Source: Deltaproteobacteria bacterium (GTDB lineage: Bacteria > Desulfobacterota > Syntrophobacteria > BM002). From it: a DNA stretch of 38,877 bases. The notes beneath the pieces were generated by a model. The model made no database searches. It was not told where the DNA came from and saw only the letters and a program-made list of their open reading frames with translations. Positions 7,774 to 16,742 of the stretch are shown one piece after another. The DNA is taken from positions 1-38,877 of the forward strand of contig JAJDNT010000086.1 of assembly GCA_022340515.1 (NCBI GenBank), written 5' to 3'. The translations under genes and the position numbers were made by a program. The stretch's first letter is position 1. Each line of letters begins with the position of its first letter.

Positions 7774-10107
7774 ATGACTACCTCAGTCCGAGGAAACTCA
7801 AGTCGAGATCTTTTTCGCAGGTTTAGGCAAAGCCTCAGTTTTAAATTGGGTCTGGCCGTGGGTTTGATCTTCCTGGTTGCGGTTCTTGCTTTAACCTTTT
7901 ATCTAGTGTCGCTTCAGGAAGAGCAGGCCTTTGAACGAATGGTAATGAATGTGAGCCAGTTTAGCGACACAGTGAAGCGCGGCACCCACTACAGCATGCT
8001 CAAAAACCAGCGGGAGAGTTTACACAAGATTATTGAGGCCATCGGTGCCCAGCCGGGGGTGGAGAAGATCCGAGTATTCAACAAGACCGGCGAGATCATG
8101 TTCGCCAATACAAAAGAGGATATCGGCACTAATGTAGAACTCCAGGCAGAGGCGTGTTATGCTTGCCACCGGCGGGACCAGCCCCTGGAACGGCTGAGTA
8201 TGAGCGATCGCACCCGAATCTATAGGAGCCCGTCAGGGAATCGAGTCCTGGGCATGATCAACCCCGTATATAATGAGCCCAGCTGCTGGCAGGCAACCTG
8301 TCACTACCACCCAAAGGAAAAGACTGTCCTTGGCGTTTTGGATATTGGCCTTTCTCTGGAGCCTCTGGATCAAGAAATCCTCGCTACCAAGCAAAAGATC
8401 ATCTTCTTTGCCACCCTCATCTTTTTAGTAGTCACCGCCATTGTGGCCGGCTGCATCCTCTATTTCGTTAACCGTCCCATTCGCCGTCTGGTTTCAGCTA
8501 CAAAGCAACTTGCCAGGGGTGACTATGAGCATGAGGTAAAGGCCATTACTCAAGATGAGATCGGCGATCTCTCCCGTTCCTTTGACGAAATGCGGAAAAA
8601 CATCAAAGAGCAGGCCGAGGCCTACCAGAAAAGCAAGGAGGAATACCAGACCCTCTTTGAAGAGGTTCCCTGTCAGATAAGCGTCCAGAACCGGGACTTT
8701 CGCATCACCCAGGTAAACAGAGTCTTCGAGGAACGCTTTGGCGACTGCCAGGGAGAATACTGTTACCGGGCTTACAAGGGCAGGGAGGAGAAATGCCCAG
8801 TTTGCCCAGTTGAAAGAACCTTCCAGGACGGCCAGCCCCATTACAGCGAGGAAGTGGTGGTGCGCAAAGATGGCACCCTCGGTTATGTTCTTGCTTTTAC
8901 CTCCCCCATTTTTGACGAAGAGGGTGAGGTGGTGGCCGCCATGGAGATGGCAACCGATATTACCCAGGTGCGTCTGCTGGAACAGGAGCTCAAGAGATCA
9001 GAGGAAAAGTACCGCACCCTGTTTAACAGTGATCCCAACCCCATTTTTGTTCTAAATCTAGAAACTTTGGAGATCGAGGACGCAAACGAACGAGCCCTGA
9101 AGTTCTATGGTTTCGAAAGGGACGCAATCCTCGGGAAAAGTTTTCTGGAGCTAGCTGAGCCTCAAGAGTGGGATCGCCTCCGTAAGGTTCCCTGGGAGAG
9201 AGAAGGGGCAATCTACAAGGTGAGACAGCGCAGTAAAGAAGCTGAATCAATAATGGTTAACATACGTTACTCTAGCCTTAAAGACCTTGGCCAGGATACT
9301 GTGATTGTTACCACCTCTGATGTGACCGAGCGGGTTAAGAGCGAAGAGCAACTAATACAGGCAAGCAAAATGGCGACTTTGGGTGAAATGTCGGCTGGTG
9401 TTGCTCATGAGTTAAATCAGCCCCTTTCAGTGATAAAAACCTCCGCCAGTTTTCTCAGCAAGAAGATAGAGAGAAACGAGCCAGTATCTCCTGATATTCT
9501 TCGGGAGTTAGCAGATGAAATGGACAGTCAGGTGGACCGTGCCTCCCTCATCATAAATCACCTACGCCAATTTGGCCGGAAAACAGATATTCGCAAAGCA
9601 AATGTGCAACTCAATGATTGTATTTCCGGGACCTTCACCGTTCTGGGACGGCAGTTGGAGGTGCATGGTATCAAGGTAGAGCTGGACCTGGACGAAGATT
9701 TACCACCCATCAAAGGAGATCGGAACCGGTTGGAGCAAGTTTTTCTCAACCTCATCATGAACGCCCGCGATGCCATGGATGAAAAGCAGGAGCGAGCTGG
9801 ACAGGATGTTGAAAAAGTACTGAGGATCTCCTCCAGAACTGCAGGTGACCAGGTGGTGGTGAACCTATCCGATACCGGACTGGGCATGAGCGAGGCGGTA
9901 AAGGAGAAGATATTCGAACCTTTCTTCACCACCAAACCGGTGGGGAAGGGGACCGGTCTAGGCCTTTCAATAAGCTTCGGCATTGTTCGAGACTATGACG
10001 GCATCATAGGGGTGGAAAGCGTTCAGGGTCGAGGGACTACATTTACCATCAGTTTTCCAGCGGTGGCAGAAGAAATCCAGGAGCCGGTGGAGGTGGTCGG
10101 TGGCTGA
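7774..10107 (+). CDS. Membrane histidine kinase with haem-c motifs, HAMP and two PAS domains
   Basis: 777 residues from ATG 7774, which has GGAG at 7762-7765 eight bases upstream; ATG 7747 adds nine residues but coincides with the predicted transcription start. Order: membrane segment 24-45; extracytoplasmic domain 47-205 with CYACH (128-132), a CXXCH haem-c site, and CWQATCH (171-177), a wider CX4CH site; membrane segment 209-232; HAMP; PAS 1 about 290-398 with CYRAYKGREEKCPVCP; PAS 2 about 410-520; HisKA with His545 in GVAHELNQP; HATPase with Asn663, DTGLGM and GTGLGLS. Related Desulfobacterota kinases share the haem region. It probably reads periplasmic redox state or a gas ligand. It overlaps the next gene by eight bases. 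Confidence 0.93.
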   Translation: MTTSVRGNSSRDLFRRFRQSLSFKLGLAVGLIFLVAVLALTFYLVSLQEEQAFERMVMNVSQFSDTVKRGTHYSMLKNQRESLHKIIEAIGAQPGVEKIRVFNKTGEIMFANTKEDIGTNVELQAEACYACHRRDQPLERLSMSDRTRIYRSPSGNRVLGMINPVYNEPSCWQATCHYHPKEKTVLGVLDIGLSLEPLDQEILATKQKIIFFATLIFLVVTAIVAGCILYFVNRPIRRLVSATKQLARGDYEHEVKAITQDEIGDLSRSFDEMRKNIKEQAEAYQKSKEEYQTLFEEVPCQISVQNRDFRITQVNRVFEERFGDCQGEYCYRAYKGREEKCPVCPVERTFQDGQPHYSEEVVVRKDGTLGYVLAFTSPIFDEEGEVVAAMEMATDITQVRLLEQELKRSEEKYRTLFNSDPNPIFVLNLETLEIEDANERALKFYGFERDAILGKSFLELAEPQEWDRLRKVPWEREGAIYKVRQRSKEAESIMVNIRYSSLKDLGQDTVIVTTSDVTERVKSEEQLIQASKMATLGEMSAGVAHELNQPLSVIKTSASFLSKKIERNEPVSPDILRELADEMDSQVDRASLIINHLRQFGRKTDIRKANVQLNDCISGTFTVLGRQLEVHGIKVELDLDEDLPPIKGDRNRLEQVFLNLIMNARDAMDEKQERAGQDVEKVLRISSRTAGDQVVVNLSDTGLGMSEAVKEKIFEPFFTTKPVGKGTGLGLSISFGIVRDYDGIIGVESVQGRGTTFTISFPAVAEEIQEPVEVVGG

Positions 10108-11713
10108 AGCCAATTTAAAGCGCGTCCTCCTTATCGACGACGAAGAGGGTATAAGAAAAGTCATGTCCATTGCCCTCAAGGATGCCGGCTATGTGGTTTG
10201 GACTGCCGAGAGCGGTGAGCAGGGATTGGAAATATTCGAACGGGAGCAGCCCCCCCTCGTTCTCACTGATATCAAGATGCCGGGAATGGACGGCATCGGA
10301 GTGCTGCGGCGCATAAAGGAAATGGAGACCGATTCAGAAGTGATAATCATAACCGGGCATGGGGAGATGGAACTGGCCATCAGCGCCCTACAATTGGAGG
10401 CTTCAGATTTTATTACCAAGCCTATCCATGACGAGGCCCTGTTCATTTCTCTGAAACGGGCCGAGGAAAAAATCTCTCTAAAGAGGCAGCTTGGCGATTA
10501 CATGGAAAACCTGGAACTGAAGGTCCAGGAGGCCACTGCTGAGATCCAGCGAATCAGCGACTTTCAAGGGAACCTCATCGACAATTCTTTGGATGGCATT
10601 GTGGCTGGAGACGAAGATAGAAAGGTGGTTATCTTCAACGACAGCGCTCAGCGGCTGACTGGATATGGGGAGCATGAGGTGGTAGGGCGGCTCACCTTAG
10701 AAGACCTCTATGACAAGGAGTTAGTTGATCTTTGGCTCAGCCGGGAGAGAGAACAGGAAGACATCTCTAGTGATGAGGATAGTAGTTACCTGGATACAAC
10801 CATCCAGTCTCGGGAAGGAAAAAAAATTCCGATTCGATTAAATCATACAATTCTGCGACAAAAAGGCCAGAAGATGGGCTGCGTCACCTTCTTTCAAGAC
10901 TTGCGCGAAGTTCGTCGCCTGGAAAAACGGCTGGTGCAGTCAGAGAGGCTGGCTGCCATCGGCCAGACCTCGGCGACCATTGCCCATGCCATAAAAAATA
11001 TAGTGGGTGGTCTGAAAGGCGGGATGTTTGTAGTCAATAAGGGCTTCGAGCTATCAAACCAGGACTATCTCCAGAATGGCTGGGACATGGTCCAGCGCAA
11101 CGTTGCCAAGATCTCGAGTCTGGCCATGGACCTGCTCACCTATGCCAAAGAGCGGAAACCCGAATACCGCTTGGCAGAGGCCAACGAGGTGGCGGCGGAG
11201 GTTGTGGAGCTCTTAAAAACGCGGGCAGCGGAGTTCAAGGTTAGTCTGACCCTGGAAGCCACAGAGGGGTTGGAACCGATAGCAATGGATGTCAGCGGTA
11301 TTCATCAATGTTTGGTCAACCTGATCAATAATGCCATTGACGCCTGCTGGCCGGAAATCTGCGGCCATGAACGGGGGCAGGTTAAGGTGCGTACGCTGCG
11401 CCACCCGGACTGGGCAGTCTGTTTCGAAGTAGAAGATAACGGTTGCGGAATCGAGGCGAGCAACAAAGAAAAGATCTTCAGCAATTTCTTCAGCACCAAG
11501 GGAGCCGATGGAACCGGCTTGGGCTTGATGAACGTCCAAAAGATTACCCGTGAACATCAAGGGCGCATGGAGGTTGAATCTGAGCCCGGCAGGGGTTCAG
11601 TATTTCGTCTATTGTTACCCACGGGACCAAGCAAGGATAAGGAAGACCTTAATGAAAATGAATATAACTCAGAAGAAAATGCCAAGGGAGAATCGCACTC
11701 GGTTGTGGCCTAA
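10100..11713 (+). CDS. Receiver-PAS-histidine kinase hybrid
   Basis: 537 residues from a GTG start inside the end of the previous gene, with GGAGG seven bases before it. The receiver domain covers 7-120, with phospho-acceptor Asp57 (LTDIKMPGMDG), acidic pair in LLIDDEE, Thr in IIITGHG and Lys107 (TKP). A coiled-coil linker (120-155), a PAS domain (155-270) and a kinase core follow. The H-box is SATIAHAIKNIVGGLKGG (His296), then NLINNAIDAC, VEDNGCGI and GTGLGLMNV of the ATPase. It presumably receives phosphate from the haem kinase and passes it on to a receiver. Two candidate targets sit in the same operon: the stand-alone receiver at 12328 and the receiver inside the tandem HdrA. There is no output DNA-binding domain. 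Confidence 0.92.
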   Translation: MAEANLKRVLLIDDEEGIRKVMSIALKDAGYVVWTAESGEQGLEIFEREQPPLVLTDIKMPGMDGIGVLRRIKEMETDSEVIIITGHGEMELAISALQLEASDFITKPIHDEALFISLKRAEEKISLKRQLGDYMENLELKVQEATAEIQRISDFQGNLIDNSLDGIVAGDEDRKVVIFNDSAQRLTGYGEHEVVGRLTLEDLYDKELVDLWLSREREQEDISSDEDSSYLDTTIQSREGKKIPIRLNHTILRQKGQKMGCVTFFQDLREVRRLEKRLVQSERLAAIGQTSATIAHAIKNIVGGLKGGMFVVNKGFELSNQDYLQNGWDMVQRNVAKISSLAMDLLTYAKERKPEYRLAEANEVAAEVVELLKTRAAEFKVSLTLEATEGLEPIAMDVSGIHQCLVNLINNAIDACWPEICGHERGQVKVRTLRHPDWAVCFEVEDNGCGIEASNKEKIFSNFFSTKGADGTGLGLMNVQKITREHQGRMEVESEPGRGSVFRLLLPTGPSKDKEDLNENEYNSEENAKGESHSVVA

Positions 11714-11730
11714 ACAGACAGGAGGAAGTC

Positions 11731-12213
11731 ATGATTGAATATAAGAACATTCTGTTTTGCAGTGATTTTTCGGAGGAGGCGGAGATGGCATTCTACCATG
11801 CCGTGGATTTCTGCCAGCGCTATGGCGCCAAGCTTCATCTGCTGCATGTGCTGCACTCGGCATACAAGTACATGCGCCATGTGGTGGATGAGTATGGCGA
11901 CCCGGATAAGGAGGAACAGGTTGCAGACGATGAGCTCATGAATCAAGCCGAGGAAGACCTCAAGGCCAAATATGGATCCAGGCTGGAAAACTGCGCTCAG
12001 GCTGTCTTCGTAGTTCGAGTCGGGGTCCCCTTTGTGGAGATTGTTCGCTACGCCAGAGAACACAAGGTGGATTTTATTGTTATGGGCGCCTCGGGCAGTT
12101 CTGAGCTAAACAAACAGACCTTTGGTAGCACGGTTGAGAATGTAGCTCGCCGGGCGCACTGCCATGTAATGGCCATCCGTAACCCGGAGCTTGCCTTCAA
12201 ACTTCCCGGTTGA
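11731..12213 (+). CDS. Universal stress protein (UspA family, ATP-binding type)
   Basis: 160 residues, ribosome site GGAGGAAG. The N-terminus IEYKNILFCSDFSEEAEMAF is the standard Usp opening. The ATP-binding motif G-2X-G-9X-G(S/T) is complete as GASGSSELNKQTFGST, followed by VENVARRAHCHVM. It is 17 bases after the hybrid kinase gene. Its place between two signalling genes suggests a small nucleotide-sensing protein working with the same circuit, but no partner can be read from sequence. Confidence 0.92.
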   Translation: MIEYKNILFCSDFSEEAEMAFYHAVDFCQRYGAKLHLLHVLHSAYKYMRHVVDEYGDPDKEEQVADDELMNQAEEDLKAKYGSRLENCAQAVFVVRVGVPFVEIVRYAREHKVDFIVMGASGSSELNKQTFGSTVENVARRAHCHVMAIRNPELAFKLPG

Positions 12214-12327
12214 GTCGGCGGTAAAAGGTTTTGGCCAGGATGGAAGGTGATGGGGATTAGCAGAGTATGGTCACATGGCCAAGCTATTCAATAAGAAATA
12301 AATGATTCCAGTTAGAAGGAGAATATC

Positions 12328-12726
12328 ATGAAGAAAAAGAGGATCTTGGTGGTGGATGACGAACTGGACATGCGCACCTTCATCACCACTCTGCTGGAGA
12401 CTAGCGGCTATAAACCGGTTATCGCCGTCAACGGAGAAGAGGGCCTTTTGAAAGCCCGTGAGAAAAAACCGGCGGCGATCATCTTGGATGTGATGATGCC
12501 CCGAGAGGGCGGGATTCAAATGTATCGGGAATTGAAAACCGATGAGGAGCTCAAGGATATTCCGGTGATTATGCTGTCGGCCATAGCCAAGAAGACTTTT
12601 TTCCATTCCCAACAAGTACTGAACACCTATAGAGGACAAAAGGTTCCGGAGCCGGCCGCATACATAGAGAAGCCTCCGGAGACGGAGGAGCTCCTCAAGA
12701 TTCTCGAACAGTGTGTGGGTTGTTAG
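12328..12726 (+). CDS. Stand-alone response regulator (receiver domain only)
   Basis: 132 residues, essentially one receiver domain: acidic pair in RILVVDDE, phospho-acceptor Asp54 (IILDVMMP), Ser/Thr position in VIMLSAIAKK and a lysine in YIEKP. An insertion of about 20 residues (TFFHSQQVLNTYRGQKVPE) lies between the Thr/Ser and Lys strands, as in several Desulfobacterota single-domain receivers. Ribosome site AGAAGGAG. No output domain, so it acts by protein contact or as a phosphate relay. It sits between the kinases and the first HdrA gene. Confidence 0.93.
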   Translation: MKKKRILVVDDELDMRTFITTLLETSGYKPVIAVNGEEGLLKAREKKPAAIILDVMMPREGGIQMYRELKTDEELKDIPVIMLSAIAKKTFFHSQQVLNTYRGQKVPEPAAYIEKPPETEELLKILEQCVGC

Positions 12727-12768
12727 GAGCGTTAACTTGAACCTACTAGTTTCAAGCGAGGTTATACC

Positions 12769-15700
12769 ATGGCAGCGAAAATTGGCGTTTATGTTTGTCA
12801 CTGCGGAACCAACATTGCTGGGAAGGTCAACCCTGAGGAGGTAGCGGAGTTTGCCAAGGGGCTAAGAGACGTTGTAGTCGCTCGGGATTACAAGTTCATG
12901 TGTTCAGATCCCGGCCAAGAGATGATCCAAAAGGATATCGAGGAATACGGCCTGAATCGCGTGGTGGTGGCGTCTTGCTCCCCCAGACTTCATGAGAAGA
13001 CCTTCCAGGGCACGTGCCAGCGAGCAAATGTCAACCCGTATCTTTTTCAGATGGCTTGTATTCGTGAACATTGTTCTTGGATAGTGGAAGACAAGGAAGA
13101 GGCCACCAGCAAGGCGAAAACCCTGGTGGCGGCGGCGGTGAGCCGAGTAAGCCAACATCAGAGACTGGCTACCAGGGAGGTGGGTGTTCACCCGGATGTG
13201 ATGGTGGTTGGTGCAGGAATTGCCGGAATCCAGTCAGCGCTGGACATCGCCAAGTCGGGCCATCAAGTCTACCTGGTGGAGAAAAATCCCTCCATTGGGG
13301 GCCACATGATGAAGTTTGACAAGACCTTTCCCACGCTGGACTGCGCCGCTTGTATCTCTACGCCCAAGACGGTAGCAGTGGCCCAGGAGCCGAACATCCA
13401 CCTCTTTTCTTATAGCGAAGTGTCTGAGGTGAATGGCTACGTGGGAAATTTCACCGTCAAGATCAACAGGAAAGCGCGTTATGTCCGGGAGGACCAATGT
13501 ACGGGCTGCGGCCAATGCTCCGAGGTGTGTCCGGTTGCCATGCCTAGTGAGTTCGATGAGAATTTGGGTGAGCGCAGGGCCATTTACCGCTTTTTCCCTC
13601 AGGCAGTACCGATTACCTATTGCATTGATAAAAAGGATCGGGCGCCTTGCACCATCACCTGTCCGGCAGGCATTAATGTTCAGGGTTATGTGCAACTCAC
13701 CGGCCAGGGTAAGTACAAAGAAGCCGTTCAGCTGATCATGGAACGGCTGCCCTTGCCCGGAGTGTTGGGGCGAGTATGTCCCCACCCCTGTGAATTTCAA
13801 TGTCGCCGCGCAGAAATTGACGAAGCGGTGGCCATCAGGGATCTAAAACGTTTTGCCGCTGATCAGGTGGATTTGGACGAGCTAGAAAAGCCCGAAATTC
13901 AGGAGCGGCCTGAAAAAGTTGCCGTGGTAGGATCTGGGCCGGCCGGGCTCACCGTGGCTTACTATCTCCGACTCATGGGATACCAGGTTACCATCTTTGA
14001 GGCTCTGCCAGCGCTGGGTGGTATGCTTCGCGTGGGTATACCGGATTACCGGCTTCCTGCAGAAATCCTGGACCGGGAAATCAATCATATACTGCGCCTG
14101 GGAATTGAAGCGCAGACCGGCAAAAGATTGGGATTTGATTTCACCTTGGAAGATCTGAGGAGAGAAGGTTACAAGGCTATTTTCCTTGGTATCGGCGCTC
14201 ACCGGAGCTTGAAAATGGGCATTCGCGGTGAGGAGGATTTCGAAGGTGTGGTAGATGCGGTTGATTTTCTCAGGGAGGTAAATCTGGGCGAGCGTGCAAG
14301 GCCTGGTAACAAAGTAGTGGTCATCGGTGGTGGGAATGTCGCCGTTGATGCGGCTCGGGCGGCAATACGGTTGGGATGTGAGCAAGTGAGCATCGTCTAT
14401 AGACGAAGTCGAGAAGAGATGCCAGCATATCCAGAAGAGATAGAGGGGGCTCTGTCCGAAGGGGTTGAGATCCATTACCTTACCGCTCCCCTCGGCATTG
14501 TTGGTACCAACGGCAAGACAAGGGGCTTTGAGTGTATCCGCACTGAACTGGGACCTCCAGACGAAAGCGGTAGACGGAGGCCGGTGCCAGTAGAGGGCTC
14601 TGACTTCGTCATTGAGTGCGATGCGGTCATCCCAGCAATAGGCCAGCAGCCTGATGTGGACTGGGCAGTGGATGAGGGCGGCCTCGAGACCACCAGGCGT
14701 AATACCTTGGTGGTAGATCCCCATACCATGCAGACGGCCATCCCTGATGTGTTCAGTGCGGGTGATTCTGTGAGTGGACCGGCAACGGTTATTGAGGCTG
14801 TGGCCTCTGGCCATAAGGCAGTGCAAGCCATCCATCGCTACATCAGCGGGGAGGATCTAGCCCTTTACACCGAAGAGCTCGAAGCCAGGGAACCGCCGGG
14901 ACAGGACTGGAGGGAAATCCCCGAAGATGTTCCGGTGGAGACACGAGCTCGCTTGCCCCACAGAGATTCCCAGGAGAGCAGAGCGGATTTTGCCGAAGCA
15001 GCTCTGGGGTTCGAGGAGGAAGAGGCAAGAAGAGAGGCGAAGCGCTGCATCAACTGCGGTGTCTGTTGTGAGTGTATGGAATGTGTCCGGGCCTGCGAGA
15101 GAAATGCGGTAGACCACAGTATGGTGGATGAGGAAATTGAGGTCAAGGTGGGTAGCATCATCCTGGCTACCGGATTCGAGACCTTAGACCCTACTCCAAT
15201 AAGGCAGTACGGCTATGGCAGGTATCCGGAAGTCTACACCGGCTTGGAGTTTGAGCGGCTGAACAATGCTGTGGGGCCTACGGGTGGAAGAATTGTAATG
15301 AGAAATGGTAAGGCGCCAGCCAGCATCGGCATCATCCACTGCGTGGGAAGCCGTGATGTGAATTACCATGAGTACTGCTCGCGGGTCTGTTGCATGTATG
15401 CCCTCAAATACGGCCATCTCATCAAGGAAAAAGTGGGCCATGACACGCAGGTCTACAACTTTTACATCGACATGCGCTGTTTCGGCAAGGGATACGAGGA
15501 ATTCTACCGCAGGCTGCAAGAGGAGGGGATTACCTTCATCAGGGGAAAACCCGGCGAGATCACCGACCAGGCCATGGGGCCCCATGAGGAGGGCAAACTT
15601 ATCATCGTCAGTGAAGACACCTTGGTGGGTAGAAAGCTCCGAGTGCCCGTGGACATGGTAATTCTTTGTACGGCTATGGAACCCGCCAAGGATGCAGCCG

Positions 15701-16155
15701 AAGTGGCTCGGGTGTTTGGGATAAACCAGGGAGGAGATGGGTTCTTTCTGGAAGAGCACCCCAAATTGGGTCCGGTCTCCACTGCAACTGACGGGGTTTT
15801 CCTTGCAGGGACCTGCCAGGGGCCAAAAGACATCCCAGATGCTGTTTCCCATGCAGCGGGGGCCGCGGCGCAAGCGCTGGCTCTAGCCACCAAGGGTAAG
15901 GTAGAAATTCCCTCTACCATCTCCTGGATTGATCCTGATGTGTGTGCTGGCTGCCAGGCCTGCATCAATCTCTGTCCGTATTCGGCCATTGAGTTCGATC
16001 CACGCAGAAACGTTGCGGTGATCAACGAGGCGCTGTGTAAAGGATGTGGGAGTTGCGCCGGCCACTGTCCAAGTGGAGCTGCACGAATACGGCATTTTAC
16101 CGGCAGGCAGATCTTCGCCGAGATCGAGGGCATCCTGGACGACTTGGTTGGCTAA
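12769..16155 (+). CDS. hdrA: HdrA-GltD fusion, electron-bifurcating-type flavoprotein
   Basis: 1128 residues, about 1.7 times a usual HdrA. Order: HdrA N-terminal domain 5-130 (VCHCGTNIAG); FAD fold with GAGIAG (148-153) and the HdrA cysteine motif DCAAC (192, 195); first 4Fe-4S motif Cys244/247/250/254; then a whole GltD/NfnB-like module about 283-750 with its own cysteine-rich head (Cys285-345), FAD motif GSGPAG (388-393) and NAD(P)H motif GGGNVAVDAAR (520-530); a second Cys-rich motif at 760-776; the rest of the HdrA FAD fold (ILATGF, CVGSRD, CSRVCC); and two C-terminal 4Fe-4S motifs (1059-1069, 1090-1100). It likely takes electrons from or gives them to NAD(P)H and splits them through the HdrA FAD. 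MvhD follows, as in most HdrA operons. Confidence 0.93.
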   Translation: MAAKIGVYVCHCGTNIAGKVNPEEVAEFAKGLRDVVVARDYKFMCSDPGQEMIQKDIEEYGLNRVVVASCSPRLHEKTFQGTCQRANVNPYLFQMACIREHCSWIVEDKEEATSKAKTLVAAAVSRVSQHQRLATREVGVHPDVMVVGAGIAGIQSALDIAKSGHQVYLVEKNPSIGGHMMKFDKTFPTLDCAACISTPKTVAVAQEPNIHLFSYSEVSEVNGYVGNFTVKINRKARYVREDQCTGCGQCSEVCPVAMPSEFDENLGERRAIYRFFPQAVPITYCIDKKDRAPCTITCPAGINVQGYVQLTGQGKYKEAVQLIMERLPLPGVLGRVCPHPCEFQCRRAEIDEAVAIRDLKRFAADQVDLDELEKPEIQERPEKVAVVGSGPAGLTVAYYLRLMGYQVTIFEALPALGGMLRVGIPDYRLPAEILDREINHILRLGIEAQTGKRLGFDFTLEDLRREGYKAIFLGIGAHRSLKMGIRGEEDFEGVVDAVDFLREVNLGERARPGNKVVVIGGGNVAVDAARAAIRLGCEQVSIVYRRSREEMPAYPEEIEGALSEGVEIHYLTAPLGIVGTNGKTRGFECIRTELGPPDESGRRRPVPVEGSDFVIECDAVIPAIGQQPDVDWAVDEGGLETTRRNTLVVDPHTMQTAIPDVFSAGDSVSGPATVIEAVASGHKAVQAIHRYISGEDLALYTEELEAREPPGQDWREIPEDVPVETRARLPHRDSQESRADFAEAALGFEEEEARREAKRCINCGVCCECMECVRACERNAVDHSMVDEEIEVKVGSIILATGFETLDPTPIRQYGYGRYPEVYTGLEFERLNNAVGPTGGRIVMRNGKAPASIGIIHCVGSRDVNYHEYCSRVCCMYALKYGHLIKEKVGHDTQVYNFYIDMRCFGKGYEEFYRRLQEEGITFIRGKPGEITDQAMGPHEEGKLIIVSEDTLVGRKLRVPVDMVILCTAMEPAKDAAEVARVFGINQGGDGFFLEEHPKLGPVSTATDGVFLAGTCQGPKDIPDAVSHAAGAAAQALALATKGKVEIPSTISWIDPDVCAGCQACINLCPYSAIEFDPRRNVAVINEALCKGCGSCAGHCPSGAARIRHFTGRQIFAEIEGILDDLVG

Positions 16156-16216
16156 GGGGCAGGGGAATCTGCGAAGAGAAAAGTCAGAATATCAGAATTA
16201 GGTCAGGGAGGTTATT

Positions 16217-16264
16217 CAACACTTTTAGGCATTTTTGCTCATTTTAGTACATTTTAGACAATTG
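16217..16264. repeat. CTAAAATG-type repeat before mvhD
   Basis: Read on the minus strand, this stretch gives CAATTGTCTAAAATGTACT, then AAAATGAGCAAAAATGCCTA. The same opening (CAACTGTCTAAAATGAGCTG) occurs on the plus strand at 24789, between etfB and etfA. The two copies lie inside different operons, so this is a dispersed short repeat. Its function is unknown. Confidence 0.5.
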
Positions 16265-16280
16265 TAGCTGGAGGACAACC

Positions 16281-16703
16281 ATGTCAGACTTCGAACCGAC
16301 AATAATAGCTTTCGTTTGCAACTGGTGCACCTACACGGCTGCGGATTTGGCAGGGACCTCACGGTTAACCCAGCCTCCCAACGTGCGGATGATCAGAATG
16401 ATGTGCACCGGGATGGTAGATCCCAAGTATGTAATCAAGGCCTTGTTGGAAGGGGCGGATGCAGTGCTCATCAGTGGCTGCCATCCCGGGGACTGCCACT
16501 ACATCAACGGCAACCTCAAGGCCCGCCGCCGGGTCAAGTTGCTCAAAGAGATTCTGCCGCGTTTCGGCTTTGATGAGCGGAGAATTAAACTCACCTGGAT
16601 TGGAGCTAGCGAGGGAATCGACTTTGCCAACACCATGAAAGAGTTGGTGAATGAGGTCAAGGAGCTAGGCCCTAGTAAAGTGCGGAAGCAGATGGTCATC
16701 TGA
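16281..16703 (+). CDS. mvhD: MvhD-type 2Fe-2S electron-transfer subunit
   Basis: 140 residues, the normal length of the methyl-viologen-reducing hydrogenase delta subunit family. Five conserved cysteines are visible: VCNWC (13, 16), MMCTG (42) and SGCHPGDCHY (67, 72), which bind a 2Fe-2S cluster. In methanogens MvhD connects HdrA to the hydrogenase or formate dehydrogenase. Here it sits between the HdrA-GltD fusion and an FdhB-like protein, consistent with an electron bridge between them. Ribosome site GGAGGACA. No hydrogenase large subunit is present in the window. Confidence 0.95.
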   Translation: MSDFEPTIIAFVCNWCTYTAADLAGTSRLTQPPNVRMIRMMCTGMVDPKYVIKALLEGADAVLISGCHPGDCHYINGNLKARRRVKLLKEILPRFGFDERRIKLTWIGASEGIDFANTMKELVNEVKELGPSKVRKQMVI

Positions 16704-16742
16704 AGATCTCAGTAGCCCAAGTAGATTAGCTGGAGGGAATCA

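Noticed and set aside
13234-14835. Long minus-strand open frames inside the first hdrA
   Set aside because: They are antisense shadows of a clear coding frame, with no domain resemblance.
16217-16235. GGCATTTTTGC read as a -24/-12 promoter before mvhD
   Set aside because: The spacing between the two elements is too short; the stretch is part of the CTAAAATG repeat.
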